From CAYPYI01 sp964415085 (GTDB lineage: Bacteria; Bacillota; Clostridia; Tissierellales; Tissierellaceae), in assembly GCA_964415085.1 (NCBI GenBank), contig CAYPYI010000027.1, positions 1-17,688 of the forward strand: 17,688 nucleotides of DNA. Direction: 5' to 3'. How positions within the stretch are numbered: position 1 is the stretch's first letter; every line of letters starts with the position of its first letter. Under the pieces are notes generated by a model, which worked only from the letters and a program-made list of their open reading frames with translations, ran no database searches and had not been told where the DNA came from. Positions 7,949 to 14,819 of this stretch are shown here, piece by piece. Made by a program: the position numbers and the translations under genes.

Positions 7949-9223
7949 TTAATTACTTTTGGATACATAGTATCCAATTAACCCAAATATCATTGCTGGC
8001 ACTAGCCAAGGAAATCCCTGATTATATAAAGGTAAATATTTTAATATATGTGATGTACTCTCAATAATTTTAAATTCTTTAAGTGTAGCCAATATACTTA
8101 TTATGATTGTTATAAATATAGGATATTTATAAACTATACTGTCAACTTTTCTATCAAATACAATTGTCATAAATATAAGTACAATAACTATCGGATACAT
8201 AAAAAATAGTATTGGAAAAGATAACTTTATAATCTGATCGACCCCAACTACTGATAAAACTCCACTAAAAATCGTTGTTAATACTATTATTTCTTTATAT
8301 TTTAATTTACCATTTGTTAATTTTTCAAAATAATTTCCTACTGTTGATATAAGACCAATAGTTGTAGTAAGGCATGCAAGTGTTACAACCATAGCTAGAC
8401 CTATTTTACCAAAAGATCCTAAGGAATTCTCTGCTATCGCCATTATAAGTTCTACCTTTGTTATTGGTTCCTTTAAAACTCCACTAGCTGTAGCTCCTAA
8501 GTAACTCAGCCCGCCATATATTATAGTTAATCCTATAGTAGCAATAAGACCTGATTTTAATGTCATGTTAATCTGAGTATCTTTATCACTATAGCCTCTA
8601 TCTTTTACTGAATTTATTATTATACCACCAAACAGTAATGCTGCAAAAGCATCCATTGTTTGATATCCTCCTTGAAATCCTTCAACAAATGATGAATCTA
8701 TCTTTGTATTTATTATACTTCCCATTGGATTTAAAATTCCAAATATTATTATTAGTATCAGTAGGATTACCAAAGCTGGTGTTAAAATTTTGCCTACTCT
8801 ATCTACAATTTTAGTAGGCTTTCTAACAAGTAAGTATGCAGATGTAAAGTAAATAAAAGCAAAAATTCCCGGATTAAAATCATTCCATATAGGCTGAATT
8901 GCCATTTCATAACTTGTTGCACCTGTCCTTGGAATAGCCATTAATGGTCCTATAGATAATACTATAACAATACCTAAAAACTTGCTAAATGGTTTTGATA
9001 CTCTTTCCCCTAGTTTATCCATATCTCCATCAGATTTTGCTGATGCTATTATTCCAAGTAAAGGAAGACCTGTTCCTGTTAAGAAAAAACCTAAAAATGC
9101 TATGTACCATTTTTCTCCAAATATAAACCCTAAAGATGGTGGAAATATTAAATTTCCAGCACCAAAAAACATAGAAAATAAGGTTGCACTTAAAATCATT
9201 ATATCCTTTCTTTGTTTATCCAT
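7949..9223 (-). CDS. brnQ: Branched-chain amino acid carrier BrnQ (LIVCS family)
   Basis: A 424-residue inner-membrane secondary transporter with about 12 hydrophobic segments, close to the usual family length. The signature FGAGNLIFPP is at residues 20-29, preceded by a membrane helix with SATLFSMF. Further family marks are GATSYEMA near residue 105 and GYQTMDAFAALLFGGII near 185. Family members carry leucine, isoleucine and valine in symport with sodium or protons. The ribosome site AAAGGGG is about 8 bases before the ATG. It is probably transcribed alone from an extended -10 promoter; no T-box or leader structure fits in the short upstream space. Confidence 0.93.
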   Translation of the reverse strand: MDKQRKDIMILSATLFSMFFGAGNLIFPPSLGFIFGEKWYIAFLGFFLTGTGLPLLGIIASAKSDGDMDKLGERVSKPFSKFLGIVIVLSIGPLMAIPRTGATSYEMAIQPIWNDFNPGIFAFIYFTSAYLLVRKPTKIVDRVGKILTPALVILLILIIIFGILNPMGSIINTKIDSSFVEGFQGGYQTMDAFAALLFGGIIINSVKDRGYSDKDTQINMTLKSGLIATIGLTIIYGGLSYLGATASGVLKEPITKVELIMAIAENSLGSFGKIGLAMVVTLACLTTTIGLISTVGNYFEKLTNGKLKYKEIIVLTTIFSGVLSVVGVDQIIKLSFPILFFMYPIVIVLIFMTIVFDRKVDSIVYKYPIFITIIISILATLKEFKIIESTSHILKYLPLYNQGFPWLVPAMIFGLIGYYVSKSN

Positions 9224-9253
9224 CTATATATCCCCTTTATATATATTTGATTT

Positions 9254-9262
9254 ATTATACCA
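9254..9262 (-). promoter_or_regulatory. Extended -10 promoter for brnQ
   Basis: TGGTATAAT on the minus strand is an extended -10 (TGnTATAAT). The matching -35 region (TTTCTT at 17 bases) is poor, which is usual for extended -10 promoters. The transcript would start about 25 bases before the start codon. Confidence 0.55.
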
Positions 9263-9293
9263 TTATTTATAATTTAAAGAAAATATATATTTC

Positions 9294-9326
9294 AAAAAAA
9301 TAAAGAAGCTATTTAGCTTCTTTATT
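9294..9326 (-). terminator. Terminator after the 150-residue unknown gene
   Basis: A perfect 12-bp stem (9299-9310 with 9315-9326, AATAAAGAAGCT and its inverse) with an ATTT loop is followed on the minus strand by T residues. It begins directly at the stop codon of the gene before it. Confidence 0.88.
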
Positions 9327-9779
9327 TTACCACTTAATTTCTATATTTCTTTTATTTTTATCATTATCTTTTCCATTACTTGCTATTATTACCGCACTTT
9401 TAAAGTTATTCCATTCATTTTCTGAAAATTTTGAAAACTCTTCTACGGGTACTTCTAATAATGAACAAGGAATTGATATGAACTTGAAATCTACATTGTG
9501 ATTAATATTCGAATTTTTTATCTCTTCCAGCTTATCATCTGGATATATTATTCTAAAACTTTCATTTTTCTCATGATGATATTCATATATTTTATAATTT
9601 TTCATATTTAAGCCTATAGTTCCGCCCAATTCTAAATATCTAAAATAGTAAATATCTCTTAAATCTTCAGGCAGTACACTTAATATATCCCTATGAACAT
9701 TATATGCTAATTGTATTTCTTTATTTGAGTTGTCTAAAAACTTTTGTATTCCTTCAAAAACTTCTTTTTCATTATACAT
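9327..9779 (-). CDS. Protein of unknown function, 150 residues
   Basis: I do not recognise this family. It is soluble and acidic in parts, has no signal peptide or membrane helix, and contains a repeated-looking aromatic region in the middle (YYFRYLELGGTIGLNMKNYKIYEYHHEKNESFRIIYP). The N-terminal half is predicted helical (EVFEGIQKFLDNS) and the C-terminal half is mixed. No cysteine or histidine cluster suggests metal binding. I chose the ATG at 9779, which has GGAGG with about 9 bases of spacing; an ATG 15 bases earlier overlaps that ribosome site. It stands alone before its own terminator, and no clear promoter was found in the 80 bases upstream. Confidence 0.7.
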   Translation of the reverse strand: MYNEKEVFEGIQKFLDNSNKEIQLAYNVHRDILSVLPEDLRDIYYFRYLELGGTIGLNMKNYKIYEYHHEKNESFRIIYPDDKLEEIKNSNINHNVDFKFISIPCSLLEVPVEEFSKFSENEWNNFKSAVIIASNGKDNDKNKRNIEIKW

Positions 9780-9858
9780 ATTTTCTACCTCCATATATTT
9801 TAATGTATGTAGTTAAAATTTTTAGTGTATTATTTTTATATGTATTAGTCTGTTTGTT

Positions 9859-10431
9859 TTAAATATTGCTGCCTTTAACTCTTATACTTGTATCATACCC
9901 TAATTCATAATAATTATTACCATTAAACTCAAAGTTCTTTATTAGTTCCATCCCTAGTTTATTAGTATGTGCAGCGAAAGATCTAGGATTTATGTGATTT
10001 ATAAAGGTAATCATTATGTCATATTTATCCATCATTTGCCTTCTTGAATATTCAAATAGATTTAATAATACATCCGTTCCCCTATATTTTTTTTCAATAC
10101 AAATTGGTCCATATTGATATGAGTTTTTCGTATTAATTACTTGTGATAAATATTTATCTTCTTCTAAATGCTCTATCATATACTCAAATAAAGGCCACTC
10201 TTTCCAATAATCCCAAGATGCTGCCATTGCGTAAGCGACTATCTCATCACCATCTACAGCTATTTGAAGTCCATTTTCTTTTTCTATTAAACTTTTAAAC
10301 TGATCATAAGTAAATAAAGTTGTTACAAATCCGTCCTTTTTATCTTCTTCTTTTATAGTGGAGATATGATATTTTCCCTGAAGTTTCTGAATTTTTTTTA
10401 TATCTTCAATTGTAGCATTTCTATAAATCAT
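9859..10431 (-). CDS. GNAT-family N-acetyltransferase
   Basis: A 190-residue protein with the GNAT layout. The opening is IYRNATIEDIKKIQKLQ, followed by strands with AVDGDEIVAYAMA (58-70). The acetyl-CoA-binding motif A is YGPICIEKKYRGTDVLLNLF (107-126). The usual Q/R-x-x-G-x-G/A loop appears here as RGTDV, slightly off consensus. FINHINPRSFAAHTNKLGMELI (143-164) matches motif B, with N148 and the AHTNKLG turn. The substrate is unknown. GGAGAATAAA is well placed before the ATG. No terminator is evident after it, so readthrough into the next minus-strand gene is possible. Confidence 0.83.
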   Translation of the reverse strand: MIYRNATIEDIKKIQKLQGKYHISTIKEEDKKDGFVTTLFTYDQFKSLIEKENGLQIAVDGDEIVAYAMAASWDYWKEWPLFEYMIEHLEEDKYLSQVINTKNSYQYGPICIEKKYRGTDVLLNLFEYSRRQMMDKYDIMITFINHINPRSFAAHTNKLGMELIKNFEFNGNNYYELGYDTSIRVKGSNI

Positions 10432-10473
10432 TTTATTCTCCTTTGTTTTAAAAGTTTTCTCTGTCTACTTAGA

Positions 10474-10502
10474 ATTATATCAGAGTTTTTTCTTAATTAA
10501 AG
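10474..10502 (-). promoter_or_regulatory. Probable promoter for the GNAT gene
   Basis: A perfect TATAAT -10 (10474-10479, minus strand) lies about 43 bases before the start codon. The -35 is weak (TTTAAT at 16 bases or nearby), so only the -10 is convincing. Confidence 0.4.
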
Positions 10503-10527
10503 CATAGTTTATTATTTGACATTTAAT

Positions 10528-11265
10528 TTATATAGGTAGATTCATTATTATATATCCCCCAACAATATAACTTAACAAATTTGCAACTATTACAAATAGA
10601 CTTATCCTAACTTTACTTTTTTCTTTAATCAATAAATTTAAAGTTATTAATTCTGTAATTAATATTATTATTTCCATAAATATAATATTTAACATAATAT
10701 AACTTGTAGTTGGCAGCATATTATTAATATTATAATTTAAGAAAAATTGTGTTATTAAATTTACTAAAAGAAATATATAATAGGACCTTTTTTCTCTAAA
10801 GCCAAACATGTAAAATATAATCATTTCTATAATAATTGTAATAGTTATTCTTGATGCTATTAATACTATACTTCTTTTTAATCCTTTTCCTTCCACTAAT
10901 GTCTTATTTATTTTATCAAGCCTATATACAGAGTTATATTTATTTAAAACTACTTCATTTTCAATATAGAACTCTTCTGTATCTGTTTTAATTTTAATTT
11001 TAGCATTTTCTAAATCATTTAAATTACTATTTAAATCTTTATTATAAAGAATATGATAGTCTTCAATTTTTTTATTTAGTTTTCTAAATAGTATTTCTTG
11101 ATTACTCTCTCCATTTACAAGATAAATTTCAACATCATCACTTGTTTTAGTAATAATTACAAGTGATGGCGGTTCGGCAGCATTTGCTGATATTTCAATC
11201 TGAAAAGCAGTATTTAAAACAATTAACAACAAAAATAATACTATTAATATTTTTTTATTTTTCAT
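10528..11265 (-). CDS. Secreted/membrane protein of unknown function, signal peptide plus four TM helices
   Basis: A 245-residue protein not assigned to a named family. It starts with a Sec signal peptide (KNKK, a leucine/isoleucine core, ending SANA-AEPPS with likely cleavage after ANA at residue 29). An extracytoplasmic domain of about 100 residues (30-130) is rich in charged residues and begins with SLVIITKTSDDVEIYLVNGE. Four hydrophobic helices follow from about 135 to the C-terminus. The order, a soluble extracellular domain followed by a four-helix bundle, suggests an envelope sensor or membrane complex part, but I cannot say more. The ribosome site is weak (AAAGGAAAG). It is divergent from the DsrE gene, sharing the 98-base control region. 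Confidence 0.7.
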   Translation of the reverse strand: MKNKKILIVLFLLLIVLNTAFQIEISANAAEPPSLVIITKTSDDVEIYLVNGESNQEILFRKLNKKIEDYHILYNKDLNSNLNDLENAKIKIKTDTEEFYIENEVVLNKYNSVYRLDKINKTLVEGKGLKRSIVLIASRITITIIIEMIIFYMFGFREKRSYYIFLLVNLITQFFLNYNINNMLPTTSYIMLNIIFMEIIILITELITLNLLIKEKSKVRISLFVIVANLLSYIVGGYIIMNLPI

Positions 11266-11296
11266 TTTTCTTTCCTTTCTTCCTTATTAATGTTAT

Positions 11297-11342
11297 TATA
11301 ATACTATTACGGGGTATAACTATTATATAGAATAGTATTATA
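11297..11342. repeat. 12-bp perfect inverted repeat in the divergent promoter region
   Basis: TATAATACTATT (11297-11308) is exactly inverted at 11331-11342, with a 22-base interior that contains GGGGTATA. The right arm ends 6 bases before the DsrE ribosome site. As DNA it could be a two-site operator between divergent genes. As RNA it would be a stem-loop against the Shine-Dalgarno. The arms also contain TATAAT -10 sequences on both strands. Confidence 0.7.
11300..11318 (+). promoter_or_regulatory. CsoR/CstR-like motif upstream of the DsrE gene
   Basis: Read on the plus strand, AATACTATTACGGGGTATA keeps the same ATAC-N6-GGGGTATA pattern, at the same spacing, as the minus-strand sequence at the glutaredoxin promoter (TATACCTAATAGGGGTATA). 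It overlaps any promoter serving the DsrE gene. Identity as a CsoR/CstR site is inference. Confidence 0.4.
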
Positions 11343-11363
11343 CATTACAGGAGGTATTTATAT

Positions 11364-11735
11364 ATGGAAAATATAGATTTATTAATCACATTAACACAAC
11401 ATGAAAGAGACGCTAATAACGTTACAATTGCTTTTACCATGGGACTTAAGGCTGTTCAAAAAGGTTATGATGTGGAACTTATTTTATTATCAGATGCTGT
11501 TAACCTTGCACAAGTTAATTATGCTGATAAAATCGATATAGGTGAACCTTTTGAACCTGTTAAAAAATTAATTGATGCATATTTAGAAAGTGGTGGCAAA
11601 TTAAATGTTTGTTCAGCTTGCATGAAACATAACAATGTAAGTGAGGATAGTTTAATTAAGAATGCAGAAATTGTTCAAGCTGATTATGTAATTGATGCTT
11701 TAATGAATTCTAAAAAATCCCTTCAACTTAATTAA
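11364..11735 (+). CDS. DsrE-family protein (sulfur-relay-like)
   Basis: A 123-residue single-domain protein of the DsrE/DsrF/YchN type. The opening strand and helix are LLITLTQHERDANNVTIAFT (6-25). GLKAVQKGYDVELILLSDAVNLA is the family's second strand and loop. The conserved cysteine motif is NVCSACMKHNN (81-91), with C83 and C86. In DsrE-like proteins this cysteine region can carry a persulfide, so transfer or sensing of sulfane sulfur is plausible, though many members are uncharacterised. AGGAGG at 11349-11354 is 9 bases before the ATG. It is transcribed alone, has a dedicated terminator, and has the operator-like motif described above in its promoter region. No TusA or rhodanese partner is seen nearby. 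Confidence 0.85.
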   Translation: MENIDLLITLTQHERDANNVTIAFTMGLKAVQKGYDVELILLSDAVNLAQVNYADKIDIGEPFEPVKKLIDAYLESGGKLNVCSACMKHNNVSEDSLIKNAEIVQADYVIDALMNSKKSLQLN

Positions 11736-11762
11736 GAAACATTTAATTTATTATAATTATCT

Positions 11763-11797
11763 AATATACCTAAGAAAATTCTTAGGTATATTTTTAT
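11763..11797 (+). terminator. Terminator of the DsrE gene (also facing the M55 gene)
   Basis: A 13-14-bp stem, AATATACCTAAGAA with its inverse (11763-11776 with 11779-11792), is followed by TTTTTATTT on the plus strand. The minus-strand peptidase gene ends directly next to it, so it may serve both, but the U tract is only good on the plus strand. Confidence 0.85.
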
Positions 11798-12598
11798 TTA
11801 TATTATAAATATTAAAGTTCTCATAACTTCAAAATAGTCTTCACTGGTAAATTCAATCAATTTTTCAGAAGTTTGCTTTACGCCGGGGAAAAATGAATTT
11901 TTATATGCATCATAATGTCTATTATAACAAACTTCTACATCAAACTTTTCTGGCAATGGAATTATATTATTACTAGTATCTTTACTTAAAGATTTTTTAG
12001 CATTTTCTTTTATTAGTTTTAGAGCTTTTTTTGTTGATAGAGAAATACTAGCTTCACCTTTGCCTTTAATTGTCGAAACAGTAGTGATGTTTTCATTTAT
12101 TTCTTTTGCTTCATTACATATTCCTTCGTCACCTGATATAAATATTACTGGAATATTTAAGTAACTTGCTACGTATGAATGTATAAGAAATTCGCTAGCA
12201 TATTCTCCATTTATTTTAATATAATTTATTACAGAACTATTTATTGTATGAGCAAGAGAATTAGTGTTTGAACCTGCTTTACTATGATATCCTACAAAAG
12301 CTATTGCATCAAATGTATTATCTAGCTGCTCAACCATTCTAAATGGATGTCCCGTCCAACCTCTTATTAACTTTGCATTCTCTGGTAACAATGATGGATC
12401 AATATTCCTAGCTGTTCCATGTGCATCTTTTATAACAACTTCTTTTGCCCCTGCTTCGGTCAATCCTTCCACACAAGCTGCAACTTCTTTGGTCATTTCT
12501 AAAGCAAACATATCATAATCCTTATCCTCTTTTCTAGCTTCACACCAATTTGATATGCCTACTACACCTTCTATATCTGCACTAATAAATATCTTCAT
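11798..12598 (-). CDS. M55-family D-aminopeptidase (DppA-like)
   Basis: A 266-residue zinc peptidase of the DppA family, whose known members release D-amino acids such as D-Ala from short peptides. Expected metal ligands are visible: D8 and E10 (SADIEG), H60 (KDAHG), H105 (GYHSKAG) and a glutamate in GEYASE (probably E136). H117 in AHTIN corresponds to the catalytic histidine region. ISGDEGICNEA (154-164) is also conserved. The B. subtilis enzyme is of similar length (about 274). GGAGG is about 5 bases before the ATG, and only 16 bases separate it from the preceding DUF4438 gene, so the two form one operon. There is no signal peptide, so it acts in the cytosol, probably in peptide or cell-wall peptide recycling. 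Confidence 0.9.
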   Translation of the reverse strand: MKIFISADIEGVVGISNWCEARKEDKDYDMFALEMTKEVAACVEGLTEAGAKEVVIKDAHGTARNIDPSLLPENAKLIRGWTGHPFRMVEQLDNTFDAIAFVGYHSKAGSNTNSLAHTINSSVINYIKINGEYASEFLIHSYVASYLNIPVIFISGDEGICNEAKEINENITTVSTIKGKGEASISLSTKKALKLIKENAKKSLSKDTSNNIIPLPEKFDVEVCYNRHYDAYKNSFFPGVKQTSEKLIEFTSEDYFEVMRTLIFII

Positions 12599-12614
12599 TT
12601 TAACCTCCTAATAT

Positions 12615-13466
12615 TTAAAGTAAGTAGTTTGCTATATTAGCTTTCTTATCAATAATTGACTTTATACTTCCATCTTTGGAACTTAATATTGTAGTTACAC
12701 CAGGTCCATGTCCAGAAACTCTGCAATTACTATGAACTATTATTCCAACACTTACTGCACCTTTTTTATATTGTCTGCCAAAAGTATTATCACAATCTTT
12801 TAATAATACTAAATCTCCAAACTTCAAATTATTAATATTATATTTTTCATTTGCTTCTTCATCACCGGTCATAATATCATAATCTCCACTAAAACCAGTT
12901 GAGCTTCCTATTCCCGATCCCATAAGTTCTGATGGTATTTCTGTCACTACAGGTACTTTTAATATACCATCACTTATTAATATACCTAATTTCTCTAACA
13001 AACTAGGATCTATATTCATAACTGTAACATCCTCATGACCTTCAATTTCTAATCCTTGCCCAAATGATTTAATCAGAATACTATCGTCAATATCCATATT
13101 TAATAAATCTTTTTCTTTAAAATAAATTAAAGTATGTTCAATCCCGCCATGCTTACCAGTTACAAATCCCTTAGCTCCTTTTGCATCTCCAGAAGTTACA
13201 ATTGCTTCATTTCCAATACATGCTAAAGACATAAGTGCATTATTCTCTTCTATATTCTCGTTTCTTATACTAACTCCTGGCTCAACATGATCTCCTATTA
13301 AATTCATACAATCATCTCCAATTTGAAAGTTGTATGTAATTCCACCTGTTGCAGGAAGTATGAAGCCCTTACCATTAGAGTCGATTTTGTAGGGTCCTTT
13401 TTTAATAGGGCTATGTATCTTTCCTTTTACTGACTGCATTACTAAATGTTTTTTATTTGTCTTCAT
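12615..13466 (-). CDS. DUF4438-family protein
   Basis: A 283-residue soluble protein that I match to DUF4438 by its glycine-rich motifs: GDHVEPGVSIRN (58-69), the KGxVTGKHGGIEH stretch near 100, GSGIGSSTGFSGDYDIMTGD (183-202) and the C-terminal SGHGPGVTTILSSKDG. Its biochemical role is not established. It stands directly upstream of the M55 peptidase gene, a hint that the two work on related substrates. The start is well supported by GGGAGG 7 bases before the ATG. The promoter upstream is not clear: TATGAT-like -10 sequences occur at about 13509-13520 on the minus strand, with poor -35s. Confidence 0.75.
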   Translation of the reverse strand: MKTNKKHLVMQSVKGKIHSPIKKGPYKIDSNGKGFILPATGGITYNFQIGDDCMNLIGDHVEPGVSIRNENIEENNALMSLACIGNEAIVTSGDAKGAKGFVTGKHGGIEHTLIYFKEKDLLNMDIDDSILIKSFGQGLEIEGHEDVTVMNIDPSLLEKLGILISDGILKVPVVTEIPSELMGSGIGSSTGFSGDYDIMTGDEEANEKYNINNLKFGDLVLLKDCDNTFGRQYKKGAVSVGIIVHSNCRVSGHGPGVTTILSSKDGSIKSIIDKKANIANYLL

Positions 13467-13554
13467 CTCAATCCTCCCATTTACGCTTTATAATCATATC
13501 TAACTTCATATTATCATATTTTATCTTATCTTATAACTTAAATTTCTAACATAC

Positions 13555-13583
13555 TTGACTTTAATCGTTAAATTATATACAAT
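13555..13583 (+). promoter_or_regulatory. Strong plus-strand sigma-A promoter for the small-RNA candidate
   Basis: TTGACT (13555-13560) and TACAAT (13578-13583) are exactly 17 bases apart. The expected start is near 13590. No protein gene lies downstream on this strand before the terminator. Confidence 0.7.
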
Positions 13584-13589
13584 ATAGCT

Positions 13590-13716
13590 AGTAAAAGATA
13601 TATATACCTATAAACTACTATCTATCTTATACATTTATAACAACCCTTTAATTATTTAATAAACCTTAAAGTAAAGGAATGCATCTTAACAAAGTTAAGG
13701 TGCATTTCTATTTTTA
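13590..13716 (+). ncRNA. Candidate small RNA, about 125 nt
   Basis: The segment is bounded by a near-consensus promoter and a strong intrinsic terminator on the same strand. It has no ATG, GTG or TTG start with an open frame inside, so it is unlikely to be a small protein gene. Possible internal pairings are AAGATA near 13595 with TATCTT near 13623, and CCTTTA (13645-13650) with TAAAGG (13672-13677). The latter competes with the foot of the terminator. I do not recognise a known RNA family. A base-pairing regulator is one possibility; an orphan 5' leader left after gene loss is another. Confidence 0.5.
13675..13716 (+). terminator. Plus-strand terminator of the small-RNA candidate
   Basis: A 16-bp stem (13675-13690 with 13694-13709) with an AAA loop is followed by a U-rich tail (TATTTTTATTT). 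Two of the pairs are G-U in plus-strand RNA but C-A on the minus strand, which fixes the direction as plus. Confidence 0.8.
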
Positions 13717-14118
13717 TTTATAATAACTATTTTAACTAAGTATTTAAACTAATATTATAATTTTATCTATATTAAATTCACTAAAACATTCTTTTAAAAA
13801 GTAAATACTTCTTTGATGTTTAAAACTGTTAGTATATTATATAAAAAATTTATTTTTTTACTCTTTATTTATAAAATAAAGCATAATATAAAAGCTTTAC
13901 TATGAAATTTTTGATATTTTCAATATGAGTGTCAACTAACTTCTAGCCTCTATATGTGACTTCATATTAAATACTAATGAAGTTATATCTTTATAGTGCT
14001 AAAGTGACTTTTAAAAGGATTCTAGATAGTACTGGAGTACTTTTTAGAGATAGCTTGTTACAATAAGTGAAATAAGTTTTTTTACTTAATATATATATCT
14101 ATTAACATATTTGTAGTT

Positions 14119-14157
14119 TAAAAAATGGTTGAAGATTTTAATCTTCAACCATTTTTA
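14119..14157. terminator. Terminator overlapping the 3' end of the HAD gene
   Basis: A perfect 16-bp stem (14121-14136 with 14141-14156) with loop TTTA. On the minus strand it is followed by TTTTTTAAAC, and on the plus strand by TTTTTATAT, so it may work both ways. The HAD stop codon (14138-14140) lies in the loop, and the codons for the last residues KMVED form one arm. Confidence 0.9.
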
Positions 14158-14806
14158 TATTTAATATATCTAATATTTCAAAGGGATCATTTACAATATA
14201 ATTAGCCCCTGCATTTATTAGCTCTTCTTTTCCTCTGAATCCCCAAGAAACACCTACAGTTTTAACTCCTGCATTTCTACCAGTATACATATCAACATCT
14301 GAGTCTCCTATATATATAACTTTATCTTTTCCTATTCCAAATGTATCTATTATTGATAATGCTCCTTCAGGATTAGGTTTTATACTAAATCTATCCCCTT
14401 GACCAACTATAGATATAAAATTTGTAGTTGGAAAAAGTTTATCTAATATTTCTATAGAATATTCTTCTTTTTTATTAGTGTTTACAGCTAACAAAATATT
14501 GTTATCTGTTAATATCTCAACTAATTTTATTATATTTCTATAAGGCTTTGATTTGTTTAAATATCTCTTAGAGTACTCTAAGTCTAGTTCTTTTCTTATC
14601 TTAACTAAATCATCTTCTTCTATATCCTGTTTAAATGTATCCTTAATTAGATTATTAAATCCGCTTCCTACCAATTTCTTATATTCTGTATAACTATATG
14701 TTTCTCTATTATGTTTTTTAAGTATCTCATTCATACTATCTGCAATATCTTCAATTGTGTTAATTAATGTACCATCTAAATCAAATATAATAGCCTCATA
14801 ATTCAT
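14138..14806 (-). CDS. HAD-superfamily phosphatase, phosphoglycolate-phosphatase-like
   Basis: A 222-residue HAD subfamily IA hydrolase. Motif I is FDLDGTLINT, with the nucleophile D9 and D11. Motif II is the threonine of NTNK (about 109-112), motif III the lysine of SIKPNPEGA (about 142-150), and motif IV GDSDVDM (about 168-174). A cap domain occupies about 15-85. Relatives dephosphorylate phosphoglycolate, pyrophosphate (PpaX) or sugar phosphates; the exact substrate is not shown. I chose the ATG at 14806, with AGGATGG 8 bases upstream, over the ATG at 14818, which lies inside that site and follows the arsR stop by one base. It forms a two-gene operon with the ArsR-family regulator. Confidence 0.87.
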   Translation of the reverse strand: MNYEAIIFDLDGTLINTIEDIADSMNEILKKHNRETYSYTEYKKLVGSGFNNLIKDTFKQDIEEDDLVKIRKELDLEYSKRYLNKSKPYRNIIKLVEILTDNNILLAVNTNKKEEYSIEILDKLFPTTNFISIVGQGDRFSIKPNPEGALSIIDTFGIGKDKVIYIGDSDVDMYTGRNAGVKTVGVSWGFRGKEELINAGANYIVNDPFEILDILNIKMVED

Positions 14807-14819
14807 AATATATTCCATC

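Larger units (their letters stand above)
13467..14137. other. Long intergenic region
   Basis: 671 bases with no convincing protein gene. The left part holds the minus-strand leader of the DUF4438-M55 operon and a plus-strand small-RNA candidate (13555-13716). The middle (13720-13900) is very AT-rich with no clear function. The right part (13900-14090) has a slightly higher G+C patch with plus-strand RNA-like folding (12-bp stem at 13954-13965 with 13977-13988, two G-U pairs only in plus-strand RNA) and a small hairpin followed by TTTTT at 14027-14045. A 29-codon plus-strand frame at 13977-14066 has no ribosome site. No tRNA, transposase or CRISPR unit was seen. Confidence 0.6.

Noticed and set aside
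8982..9272. Plus-strand open frame of 96 codons
   Set aside because: It is antisense to the brnQ N-terminal region; a shadow of a membrane protein gene.
13863..13881. CTTTATT / AATAAAG hairpin as a terminator
   Set aside because: All stem pairs but one are A-T and no U tract follows on either strand.
13977..14066. 29-codon plus-strand frame as a small protein or toxin gene
   Set aside because: It has no Shine-Dalgarno, its start lies inside an RNA stem, and frames of this length arise often by chance; kept only as part of the structured-region finding.
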